From NCBI RefSeq assembly GCF_016653405.1, contig NZ_NHSN01000029.1, forward strand, positions 1 to 47,677: a stretch of DNA of 47,677 nucleotides. The letters run 5' to 3'. Shown piece after piece: positions 15,952 through 27,339 of this stretch. The notes under the pieces are model-generated. The model was given only the letters and a program-made list of their open reading frames with translations, was not told the DNA's origin and searched no databases. The position numbers and the translations under genes were made by a program. The stretch is from Halorhodospira halophila. GTDB taxonomy: Bacteria > Pseudomonadota > Gammaproteobacteria > Nitrococcales > Halorhodospiraceae. Position 1 is the stretch's first letter; every line of letters begins with the position of its first letter.

Positions 15952-17727
15952 ATGAATGCCATCTGGCTTGCGGTTGCCGTTGTCGCCCTCTACATCTTCG
16001 GTTGGCTCTGGTACTCGCGATTCCTGGCGGAGCGGATTTACCGCCTGGATCCGCGTTTCACCACCCCCGCCCACCGCTACCGGGACGGCGTCGACTTCGT
16101 CCCCACCAACAAGTGGGTGCTCTGGGGGCACCACTTCACCTCGGTCGCTGGCGCCGCGCCCATCGTCGGGCCGGCCATCGCCATGTACTGGGGCTGGGGA
16201 CCAGCGCTGGCCTGGGTGGCCCTGGGGACCGTCTTCGCCGCCGGCGTGCACGACTTCGGCGCCCTGGTGCTCTCCAACCGCCACCGCGGTCAGTCGGTGG
16301 GCACCATGGCCAACCGCCTTATCGGCCGCCGCGCCAAGCTCCTGTTCCTGTTCATCATCCTGATCCTCATCCTGATGGTGAACGCGGTCTTCGCCTGGGT
16401 GATCGCCAACCTGTTCATCAGCAACCCGGCGGCCGTCCTGCCCGTGGTCCTGCAGGTGCCGGTGGCGATCTGGATCGGCTACATGGTCCTGCGCCGCGGC
16501 GGCAGCCTGCTGGTGCCGTCGCTGATCGCACTGGTGATCATGTACGGAACGGCGATCCTCACCACGCACTACGAGTTCCTGCAGATCGACCTGGTGCGCT
16601 GGTTCGGCGGCGAGGGCGAGACCACAGCCCTGTTCGGGCTGGAGGCCACACCGGCGAGCTTCCTGGTGTGGATCCTGGTCCTGCTGGCCTACGTCTACTT
16701 CGCCAGCACCCTGCCGGTGTGGAAGCTCCTGCAGCCGCGGGACTACATCAACGCTCAGCAGCTGGTCGTCGGCCTGGGCATCCTCTACCTCGGCCTGTTC
16801 GTGATGCAGCCCGAGGTCACGGCCCCGGCCTACAACACCGAGGCGACCACCTCCTGGTTCCCGCTGCTGTTCATCACCATCGCCTGCGGCGCCATCTCCG
16901 GCTTCCACGGCCTGGTGGCCTCGGGGACGTCCTCGAAGCAGTTGGACAAGGAGACCGACGCCCGCACGGTGGGCTACCTGGGGGCGCTCGGCGAAGGCAC
17001 CCTGGCGCTGATCACCATCATCGCCGTAGCCACGCTGTTCGCCAGCACCGCCGAGTTCACCGACAGCTACTCGAGCTTCGCCGCCGCCGGCCAGGCCGGT
17101 GTCGGCAACTTCGTCGAGGGGGCTTCGCAACTGGCCGGCGGCATCGGCATCCCCTCCGACGTGGCCGCCACCATCGTCGCCCTGATCATCGTCTGCTTCG
17201 CCGCCACCACGCTGGACTCGGCGGTGCGCCTGCTGCGCTATATCATCGGCGAGCTGGGCACCGAGTACCGCATCCCCAACCTCACCCGCCGCCACGTGGC
17301 CACCTCGCTGGCCGTGGGCCTGACCGCTTTCCTGGTGCTGGTCCCCGACGGCGGCGAGGGGCTCGGCTCCGGCGGCTATCTGCTCTGGCCGCTGTTCGGC
17401 ACCTCCAACCAGCTGCTGGCCGGGATCACCCTGATGCTGATCTCGCTGTGGCTTTACCGGAAGGGCCGCAGCCCCATCCCGACGCTGATCCCGATGGTCT
17501 TCCTGCTGGCGATGACCATCTGGGCGATGACCGAGCAGGTGGTCCTCGAGTGGTCCGGCCTGCGCGAAGCCGACGCCGAGTGGCTGCTCTTCGGCCTGGG
17601 CGCGGTGATCCTCGGCTTCGCCATCTGGATCCTGCTCGAGGCGGTGCGGCTGTTCCGCAGCCGTGACGAACTCGAGGCGCTGCGGGACCCGGCCGACGAA
17701 GAGCCGGAGCGCGAGGGGCGGTCATGA
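15952..17727 (+). CDS. cstA: CstA-family transporter (peptide/pyruvate uptake)
   Basis: A large polytopic inner-membrane protein of 591 aa, shorter than E. coli CstA (about 700). Typical N-terminal family sequence is PAHRYRDGVDFVPTNKWVLW, followed by GHHFTSVAGAAPIVGPAIA and HDFGALVLSNRHRGQSVG. Conserved ATTLDSAVRLLRY and FGTSNQLLAGITL lie toward the C-terminus. CstA proteins are carbon-starvation transporters; E. coli CstA and BtsT import pyruvate. The start ATG 15952 has AAGGAAGG just upstream. Its stop overlaps the next gene's start (ATGA, 17724-17727), so the small CC-ending protein is translationally coupled. Confidence 0.93.
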   Translation: MNAIWLAVAVVALYIFGWLWYSRFLAERIYRLDPRFTTPAHRYRDGVDFVPTNKWVLWGHHFTSVAGAAPIVGPAIAMYWGWGPALAWVALGTVFAAGVHDFGALVLSNRHRGQSVGTMANRLIGRRAKLLFLFIILILILMVNAVFAWVIANLFISNPAAVLPVVLQVPVAIWIGYMVLRRGGSLLVPSLIALVIMYGTAILTTHYEFLQIDLVRWFGGEGETTALFGLEATPASFLVWILVLLAYVYFASTLPVWKLLQPRDYINAQQLVVGLGILYLGLFVMQPEVTAPAYNTEATTSWFPLLFITIACGAISGFHGLVASGTSSKQLDKETDARTVGYLGALGEGTLALITIIAVATLFASTAEFTDSYSSFAAAGQAGVGNFVEGASQLAGGIGIPSDVAATIVALIIVCFAATTLDSAVRLLRYIIGELGTEYRIPNLTRRHVATSLAVGLTAFLVLVPDGGEGLGSGGYLLWPLFGTSNQLLAGITLMLISLWLYRKGRSPIPTLIPMVFLLAMTIWAMTEQVVLEWSGLREADAEWLLFGLGAVILGFAIWILLEAVRLFRSRDELEALRDPADEEPEREGRS

Positions 17728-18002
17728 GCGCCACGGACGGCTCCTGGTGGGAACGGCTTCAGCAGCTGCTGCGCGGCTACGATCAGTCGCTGCGCCTCGG
17801 CCACGACGCCGAGGTCAAGCGGGAGCTGCAGGACCAGGAGGACCTGATCCTGCTGATGCTCTTCGGGGAGGCCATGGGCCTCCCCAACCCGGCCTCCTAC
17901 TACACCCTGGAGCTCTACCCGGCACTGATCGAGTCTTACCATGAGTGGCACCAGCGCATGGGGATGGATCACTCGCCGCTGGACCACATCCGGTGCTGCT
18001 GA
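17724..18002 (+). CDS. Small protein ending in Cys-Cys, partner of CstA and ArsA-like ATPase
   Basis: A 92-aa, mostly helical, acidic protein without a signal peptide or membrane helix. It ends in Arg-Cys-Cys followed directly by the stop codon (residues 91-92). To my knowledge this matches the group named cory-CC-star protein, found beside ArsA-family ATPases; this assignment is from memory. As I recall, the E. coli cstA and btsT partners YbdD and YjiX also end in Cys-Cys, but their sequence is otherwise different. The start ATG overlaps the cstA stop by 4 nt and the ArsA-like gene begins 25 nt downstream, so the three are one transcript. Function is unknown; the terminal vicinal cysteines may bind metal or form a redox pair. 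Confidence 0.8.
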   Translation: MSATDGSWWERLQQLLRGYDQSLRLGHDAEVKRELQDQEDLILLMLFGEAMGLPNPASYYTLELYPALIESYHEWHQRMGMDHSPLDHIRCC

Positions 18003-18027
18003 ACGACGAACCGCGGGAGGCCAAGCG

Positions 18028-18966
18028 GTGATCAGCGAACCGATCCTGTTCTTCTCCGGCAAGGGCGGCGTGGGCAAGACCACCACGGCAGCCGCCCATG
18101 CAATGGCCGCGACGGACAGCGGGCAACGGGTCCTGCTGGTCTCCACCGACCCGGCCCACAACCTGGGCGACGCCTTCGGCCGCCCCCTCGGCGGGGAGCC
18201 CACCCGCGTGGCCGGGAACCTCGATGCCATCGAGATCGACCCGGACGCCGAGTGCGCCCGCTACATCGAGCAGGTCAAGCAGAACATCCGGGCCACGGTC
18301 CGCTCGACCATGATCGAGGAGGCGGAACGGCAGATCGACATGGCCGGCCGCGCCCCCGGGGCGTACGAGGCGGCCCTGTTCGACCGCATGGTGGGGATCC
18401 TGCTGGACGAGGCGCACCCGGGCGAGGCGCAGGGCTACGATCAAGTGGTCTTCGACACCGCACCCACGGGGCACACCATCCGGCTACTGACCCTGCCGGA
18501 GCTCATGGGCGCCTGGGTAGACGGCCTGCTGCGCCGGCGCACGGAGCACAACCGCGAGCGCTCGCAGTGGCTCGGCGATGGCGAGGTGCCCGAGGATCCG
18601 CTCTACGATCTACTCAGCGAGCGGCGCCGGCGGATCGCGGCGGTCCGCGATCTGATGCTGGATCCGGCCATGACGGCCTTCGTCTTCGTCCTCACCCCGG
18701 AACACCTGCCGGTGGAGGAGACGCGGCGCGCGCTGGCGGAACTCGACAGCCACCGCTTGCGGGTGGGGGCGCTGGTGATCAACAAGGTGCTGCCGGAGGA
18801 GGCCGACGGCACCTTCGTCGCCCGCCGCCGCGAGGCCGAGGCGGAGCACCTGGCGGCGATCGAGCAGCACTTTGCCGATCGGCGGCGCTACTACGTGCCG
18901 CTTCGCGCCGCCGACGTGCGCGACCTGGACGACCTCCGTGCCGTTGCCGGGCATCTGCGGGACTGA
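18028..18966 (+). CDS. ArsA/Get3-family ATPase
   Basis: A 312-aa deviant-Walker ATPase. The P-loop GKGGVGKTT (residues 11-19), switch I STDPAHNLGDAF (39-50) and switch II DTAPTGHTIRLLTLP (143-157) are the signatures of the ArsA/Get3 family. It has a single ATPase module and no ArsB-type neighbour, so arsenite export is unlikely. The CxxC zinc motif of eukaryotic Get3 dimers is absent; the only Cys I see is at 76. The start is GTG 18028, 7 nt after GGGAGG; the frame is open further upstream but that overlaps the previous gene. Its operon partners are cstA and the CC-ending protein, so a role in that transport system is inferred. Confidence 0.88.
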   Translation: MISEPILFFSGKGGVGKTTTAAAHAMAATDSGQRVLLVSTDPAHNLGDAFGRPLGGEPTRVAGNLDAIEIDPDAECARYIEQVKQNIRATVRSTMIEEAERQIDMAGRAPGAYEAALFDRMVGILLDEAHPGEAQGYDQVVFDTAPTGHTIRLLTLPELMGAWVDGLLRRRTEHNRERSQWLGDGEVPEDPLYDLLSERRRRIAAVRDLMLDPAMTAFVFVLTPEHLPVEETRRALAELDSHRLRVGALVINKVLPEEADGTFVARRREAEAEHLAAIEQHFADRRRYYVPLRAADVRDLDDLRAVAGHLRD

Positions 18967-19205
18967 CCCCGGCGCGGGGGAGGCCCCCTGGTCCGCCGGC
19001 GTCATTGAGCGCGCCGAGCAGCGCAGCCGGCGCGGGGGCCAGCGCGAACCTTTGCGGGTTCGCGCTGGTCAGCGAGGTTTTGTCCGAGCGGCGCGGCAGC
19101 GCCGCGAGTTAAGCGAGCGGCCCCGCGCCGGTGAGCAGCGCAGGGAACCCCGCAGGGGCGCGCTCGTTCGACGCCGGCGGACCCGGGGCATCCCCCGCGC
19201 CGGGG
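18967..19205. repeat. Nested palindromic non-coding element, about 240 nt
   Basis: Fills the whole gap between the ArsA-like gene and convergent qor. The outer arms, 18967-19003 and 19170-19205, are near-perfect inverse copies. Pairing extends inward over GAGCGCGCC (19007-19015 region). Inside are CCGGCGCGGGG...(19027-19040) pairing with 19119-19131, a perfect 12-bp hairpin (19039-19050 with 19057-19068) and a 7-bp hairpin (19088-19105). GAGCAGCGCAG occurs as direct copies at 19016 and 19133. It would fold as a multibranched RNA on either strand. It could be a bidirectional terminator, a BIME/MITE-like repeat or a structured RNA. Confidence 0.75.
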
Positions 19206-20195
19206 TCAACCCGCTGCGCCGAGATCGAGCACCGTGGCCCCGCTGGTCGCCCGGGCCTCCAGATCCGTGTGGGCCTGCGCCGCCTTCTCCAGCGGGTAGC
19301 GCCGCCCCACCCGGGGCTCGATCACGCCCTGGGTGAGCGCATCGAAATACGCCGAGGCGCCGGCCAGCAACTCGTGGCGATCGGCGATGTAGTGGAACAG
19401 CACCGGACGGGTCAGGAACAGCGACCCCTTCTGCGCCAGCAACCCCGGCTCAATCGCCGGCGGCGCCCCAGAGGCATTCCCGTAGCTGACCATCAGCCCC
19501 AGCGGGCGCAGGCAGTCCAGCGACCCCTCAAACGTGGCCGCCCCCACGGAGTCGTAGACCACGTCCACACCCCGGCCACCGGTGATCGCCTCGACCTTCT
19601 CGCGGAAGTCGTCCCGGGTGTAGACAATCGGATGGTGGCAGCCGTGCTCCGCAGCCACCTGCGCCTTCTCCTCATCGCCCACGGTGCCGATCACGGTGGC
19701 CCCGAGGGCGTCGGCCCACTGGCAGAGGATCTGCCCCACGCCGCCGGCGGCGGCATGGACCAGCAACGTGTGCCCACGGCGGACCGTGAACGTGCGGTGC
19801 AGCAGCAGCCAGGCGGTCAGGCCGCGCAGGGTGGTGCCGCCGGCCACCGCATCGTCGATCTCGTCGGGGACCGGAATCAGCCGTTCCGCCGGCAGGATGC
19901 GGGCCTCGGCGTAGGCCCCCGGCGGCGGCGTGGCGTAGGCCACGCGCTCGCCCACCTGCACCTCGCGGACCCCCTCGCCAACCGCCTCGACCACGCCGCT
20001 GGCCTCCACGCCGATGCCGTGCGGCAGTCGCGGCAGCGGATACAGCCCGCTGCGGTGGTAGCAGTCGATGAAGTTGACCCCGCAGGCAGTCTGGCGGAGC
20101 AGCACCTCGCCGGCGCCCGGGGCGGGCACCTCAACCTCTTCGACCTGCAACTGCTCGGGGCCACCCGTTTGCTGGATGCGGACGGCGCGGGCCAT
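19206..20195 (-). CDS. qorA: NADPH:quinone oxidoreductase, zeta-crystallin type
   Basis: A 329-aa medium-chain dehydrogenase/reductase of the Qor group, reducing quinones with NADPH. The N-terminal GroES-like domain has the segment GVNFIDCYHRSGLYP; the Rossmann domain has HAAAGGVGQILCQWA (about residues 140-154), where the AAxGGVG loop binds NADPH. Zinc ligands are absent, as expected for this subfamily. Later segments GRGVDVVYDSVG and LFLTRPVLFHYI match Qor proteins. The ATG at 20195 has GGAGGAC just upstream. It lies 32 nt downstream of galU on the same strand. Confidence 0.92.
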   Translation of the reverse strand: MARAVRIQQTGGPEQLQVEEVEVPAPGAGEVLLRQTACGVNFIDCYHRSGLYPLPRLPHGIGVEASGVVEAVGEGVREVQVGERVAYATPPPGAYAEARILPAERLIPVPDEIDDAVAGGTTLRGLTAWLLLHRTFTVRRGHTLLVHAAAGGVGQILCQWADALGATVIGTVGDEEKAQVAAEHGCHHPIVYTRDDFREKVEAITGGRGVDVVYDSVGAATFEGSLDCLRPLGLMVSYGNASGAPPAIEPGLLAQKGSLFLTRPVLFHYIADRHELLAGASAYFDALTQGVIEPRVGRRYPLEKAAQAHTDLEARATSGATVLDLGAAG

Positions 20196-20227
20196 GGCGT
20201 CCTCCTGTTGGCCGGGGCGGGAGCCGC

Positions 20228-21121
20228 TCAGGCGTCGTCCCCCAACCCTCTGACATAGTCCCGGAAATCCGGGCCGAGCTCCGGGTGCTCGAGCCCGTAG
20301 GCCACGGTAGCCTGCAGGTAGCCGAACTTGCTGCCGCAGTCGTAGCGCTCGCCGGCGTACTCGTAAGCGTACACCGGCTCCTCGGCCATCAGCGAGACGA
20401 TGGCGTCGGTCAGCTGGATCTCGCCGCGGTGATCGGGGCGGGTCCGATCCAGGTGGTGGAAGATGTTGCGCGAGAGGATATAGCGCCCGACCACCGCCAG
20501 GTTGGACGGCGCCTCGGCGGGGCTGGGCTTCTCGACCATGGCGCTGACGGCGGTGACACCGTCGCCGACGGTCTCGCCCTCGACGACGCCGTACTTGTCC
20601 GTCTCGGCCTGCGGGACGCGCTCGACGCCGAGCACCGAGCCGCCTCGCCAGGCCGCCACTCCGGCCATTTGGGCCAGGGCCGGGGCGTCGTCGCCGGCAT
20701 TGATCAGATCGTCGGCGAGGATGACGCCGAACGGCTCGCGACGACCGACCGCCGGCCGGGCACAGGCCACGGCGTGACCGAGCCCCAGGGCTTCGCCCTG
20801 GCGGATGTAGATGCAGCTCACCCCCTTAGGCACAGTATCCTTGACCAGCTGGAGGAGCTTCTCCTTGCCCTTGGCCTCGAGCTCCCGCTCAAGCTCGGTG
20901 GCGGTGTCAAAGTGATCCTCGATGGCGCGCTTGGTGCGGCCGGTCACAAAGACGAGGTACTCGGCCCCGGCGGCCACCGCCTCCTCCACCGCGTACTGGA
21001 TCAGCGGCTTGTCGACCACCGGCAGCATCTCCTTGGGACTGGCCTTGGTGGCCGGCAGGAAGCGGGTGCCGAGCCCGGCAACCGGGAAGACAACAGTTCG
21101 GATCGGGTAGTTGGCGCTCAA
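20228..21121 (-). CDS. galU: UTP-glucose-1-phosphate uridylyltransferase
   Basis: Makes UDP-glucose from UTP and glucose-1-phosphate; 297 aa, normal length. The nucleotidyltransferase signature [21 protein letters not shown] lies near the N-terminus, with [13 protein letters not shown] after it. [11 protein letters not shown] and [10 protein letters not shown] are the substrate and metal-binding segments. The start is TTG 21121 with GGAGGT about 7 nt upstream; no ATG lies closer than the conserved core. It provides the substrate for ugd (2893-4236). A perfect 9-bp hairpin (21164-21191) separates it from purL. Confidence 0.95.
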   Translation of the reverse strand: MSANYPIRTVVFPVAGLGTRFLPATKASPKEMLPVVDKPLIQYAVEEAVAAGAEYLVFVTGRTKRAIEDHFDTATELERELEAKGKEKLLQLVKDTVPKGVSCIYIRQGEALGLGHAVACARPAVGRREPFGVILADDLINAGDDAPALAQMAGVAAWRGGSVLGVERVPQAETDKYGVVEGETVGDGVTAVSAMVEKPSPAEAPSNLAVVGRYILSRNIFHHLDRTRPDHRGEIQLTDAIVSLMAEEPVYAYEYAGERYDCGSKFGYLQATVAYGLEHPELGPDFRDYVRGLGDDA

Positions 21122-21163
21122 GATTCGACCTCCTGACGTTGTTCGGTCTTTCCCTGTCCGGCG

Positions 21164-21191
21164 GCCGGCCGGCCCCTGCGCTCCGGCCGGC
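21164..21191. terminator. Hairpin between purL and galU
   Basis: GCCGGCCGG (21164-21172) and CCGGCCGGC (21183-21191) form a perfect 9-bp stem with a 10-nt loop, 30 nt after the purL stop codon on the minus strand. No T-tract follows; it may attenuate read-through into galU. Confidence 0.45.
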
Positions 21192-21220
21192 GGCGCTACC
21201 GGATAAGGTACGGGCCGATC

Positions 21221-25120
<3,900 letters not shown>

Positions 25121-25122
25121 GG

Positions 25123-25722
25123 TCAGTAGAGCTGGCGATCGAGCAGGGTCAGCAGCCGTTCGGCGACCGCTTGTGCGGCCGGCTCGCCGTCCTCGTCGAG
25201 GACCCTGGCCACCACCTGCCCGTCCTCACGGGCGATCTGGATACGGAAGCGCTGCGGCGCGGTGTCGATGCGCTCGGCCCCGCCGAACCAGCGCGCGAAC
25301 AGGCCGGGCTGCTCGATCTCCTCGTCCGCCCGCGGCTCGTAGCGGATCAGGTAGTAGAGCTCGTCGCGCTGGCGCTCGAGCACGGTGAAATCCAGACGAT
25401 TGAGCGCGGCGCCGGTACCGGTCCAGGCCTGATTGATCCCCATCCCCAAGGCGAGCCGCGGATCGCCGTCGACCTCGGTGAGCCGCGAGGGGATGGTGCG
25501 CTCGACGTCCACCGGCAGCTCCTCGTCGGCGTCCGGCTCCGCGGCCGGCGGCTCCGCTGCGGCGGGGTCCGGCTCACCGACCAGATCCGGCGGGATGACC
25601 AGGTGGTCGGGGTACTCGGCCTCGTCGCGGGTCAGCGGGTCGGTGGCACAGGCGCCAAGCAGCCCGGCGGCGAGCAGCGCCACCGGGAGCCAGCGCACGC
25701 CCCTGGCGGTCGCTCCCCTCAC
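25123..25722 (-). CDS. bamC: BamC/NlpB-like outer membrane lipoprotein
   Basis: A probable lipoprotein subunit of the outer-membrane beta-barrel assembly (BAM) complex, 199 aa, shorter than E. coli BamC (about 344). A hydrophobic signal ends in lipobox LLGAC followed by [22 protein letters not shown], like the extended N-terminus of BamC that binds BamD. An acidic linker leads to one helix-grip-like domain (about 95-199), so one of the two domains of E. coli BamC is probably missing. The start GTG 25722 overlaps the dapA stop (GTGA); GTG 25698 is an alternative. Position after dapA is the classical bamC location, which supports the call. Confidence 0.8.
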   Translation of the reverse strand: MRGATARGVRWLPVALLAAGLLGACATDPLTRDEAEYPDHLVIPPDLVGEPDPAAAEPPAAEPDADEELPVDVERTIPSRLTEVDGDPRLALGMGINQAWTGTGAALNRLDFTVLERQRDELYYLIRYEPRADEEIEQPGLFARWFGGAERIDTAPQRFRIQIAREDGQVVARVLDEDGEPAAQAVAERLLTLLDRQLY

Positions 25723-26606
25723 AGCAGACCGGCGTCGATCATCGCCTGCCGGACCCGCGCCTGACCGGCGTCGGTCAAGCGGGTCATGGGCAGCCGCATA
25801 CCCGAGTCGGCCATGCCGAGCTGCTCCACCGCCCACTTGACCGGCACCGGGTTCGGCTCGCAGAACATCGCCTGGTGCAGCGGCGTCAACCGCTCGTTGA
25901 TGGCCTCGGCGCTCTCCATGTCGCCACTCAGCGCGGCGGCGCAGAGCTCGCGCATCTGCCGCGGCGCCACGTTGGCGCTCACCGAGATGACCCCCTTGCC
26001 GCCGACGCGCATCATGCCCAGCGCGTTGAAGTCGTCACCGGCGAAGACATCCAGCCGATCGCCGCAGAGCCGGATCACCTCCTCGGCGCGCTCGACCGTA
26101 CCCTGCGCCTCCTTGAGGCCGACCACGTTGGGCAGATCGGCCAGGCGGGCGACGGTCTCGGGGAGCATGTCGCAGCCGGTGCGCCCGGGCACGTTGTAGA
26201 GGATCTGCGGGATCGGCACCGCCTCGGCGATGGCCGTGAAGTGCTGGACCAGCCCCTCCTGGGTGGGCTTGTTGTAGTAGGGCACCACCAGCAGCGCCGC
26301 GTCACAGCCGGCTTCCATCGCGCTGCGGGTCAGCTCGATGGCCTCCCAGGTCGAGTTGGCGCCGGTGCCACCGATGACCGGGATCCGGCCCGCAGCGGCC
26401 TCCACCGTGGCGCGGATGACGTCCCGGTGCTCTTCGTAATCGAGGGTGGCCGACTCGCCGGTGGTGCCGACGGCCACGATGGCGTCGCTGCCCTGCTCGA
26501 CGTGGAATTCGACGAGCTGCTTGAGCGCCTTCTCGTCCACGGCGTCCCGAATTCCATCCTGCGCCTTCATCGGGGTGACCATCGCCACCATGCTGCCGCG
26601 GAACAT
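25719..26606 (-). CDS. dapA: 4-hydroxy-tetrahydrodipicolinate synthase
   Basis: First committed enzyme of diaminopimelate/lysine synthesis, condensing pyruvate and aspartate semialdehyde; 295 aa. It starts MFRGSMVAMVTPMK, very like E. coli. GTTGESATLDYEEH is the substrate-binding signature. Tyr in PYYNKPTQEGL belongs to the proton relay, and the Schiff-base Lys is in VVGLKEAQG. ATG 26606 has GGAGG 5 nt upstream; ATG 26621 gives a longer, less typical N-terminus. dapA-bamC-purL form a run on the minus strand; gcvR is divergent, as in E. coli. Confidence 0.97.
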   Translation of the reverse strand: MFRGSMVAMVTPMKAQDGIRDAVDEKALKQLVEFHVEQGSDAIVAVGTTGESATLDYEEHRDVIRATVEAAAGRIPVIGGTGANSTWEAIELTRSAMEAGCDAALLVVPYYNKPTQEGLVQHFTAIAEAVPIPQILYNVPGRTGCDMLPETVARLADLPNVVGLKEAQGTVERAEEVIRLCGDRLDVFAGDDFNALGMMRVGGKGVISVSANVAPRQMRELCAAALSGDMESAEAINERLTPLHQAMFCEPNPVPVKWAVEQLGMADSGMRLPMTRLTDAGQARVRQAMIDAGLL

Positions 26607-26727
26607 CACCACCTCCGTCATCGGTCTCGAGTCAGATCGGCAAGGGACTCATGGTACTAAGCGGGGTGCGCGGCGCCAAGCAAGGATGACGCCGGGCGGC
26701 GCGCCCCATCCAGGCCAAGTTCCGTGC

Positions 26728-26733
26728 TAGACT
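26728..26733 (+). promoter_or_regulatory. Possible extended -10 of gcvR
   Basis: TGC directly followed by TAGACT (26725-26733) resembles an extended -10. The start would fall near 26740, 27 nt before the gcvR ATG. No clear -35. Confidence 0.35.
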
Positions 26734-26766
26734 GCCGCCGCACACCCAAGCAGGGCGAGCAGTGCG

Positions 26767-27294
26767 ATGCACAACCTGATGGTCATCACCGCCCTCGGGC
26801 ACGACCGCCCGGGCATCGTGCGCGAGTTGGCCGGCGCGGTTACCGAAACCGGCTGCAACATCGCCGACAGCCGCATGAGCGTGCTCGGCGGCGAGTTCGC
26901 CATGATCCTCATGGTTTCCGGGCGCTGGAACGAGTTGGCCAAGCTCGAGACCAGCCTGCCCCACTCGGCGCGGCGTATGGGCCTGGAGATCCATATCCAG
27001 CGCACTGAGCCGGCTAGCACCGGTGAGCAGCTGCTGCCTTACTCGGTGGAGGTCGTCGCCCTCGATCACCCGGGGATCGTCGCCGAGCTCGCCAACTTCT
27101 TCGCCACGCGCGAGATCAACATCCGCGACATGAACACCGCCAGCTACGCGGCGGCGCACACGGGCACTCCGATGTTCTCGGTCTACCTGACCGTGGACGT
27201 CCCGGCCGGCGTACACATCGCCAGCCTGCGCGACGAGTTCATGGACTTCTGCGACCAGTTCAATCTGGACGCCATCATGGAGCCGGCCAAGTAG
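26767..27294 (+). CDS. gcvR: GcvR-like ACT-domain regulator
   Basis: A 175-aa protein with two ACT domains (about 1-80 and 88-170), no DNA-binding domain, like E. coli GcvR, which binds GcvA and represses the glycine cleavage operon. The first domain begins MHNLMVITALGHDRPGIVRELAGAV, with the Gly-rich ligand turn HDRPG; the second has VVALDHPGIVAELANFF. Divergent from dapA, the usual gcvR position, which supports the call. In GcvR the ACT domains are thought to respond to glycine. Confidence 0.88.
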   Translation: MHNLMVITALGHDRPGIVRELAGAVTETGCNIADSRMSVLGGEFAMILMVSGRWNELAKLETSLPHSARRMGLEIHIQRTEPASTGEQLLPYSVEVVALDHPGIVAELANFFATREINIRDMNTASYAAAHTGTPMFSVYLTVDVPAGVHIASLRDEFMDFCDQFNLDAIMEPAK

Positions 27295-27339
27295 CCGTCG
27301 CCCCGGAACAAGCAACCCCGGCACGGGGATGAAACCGCC

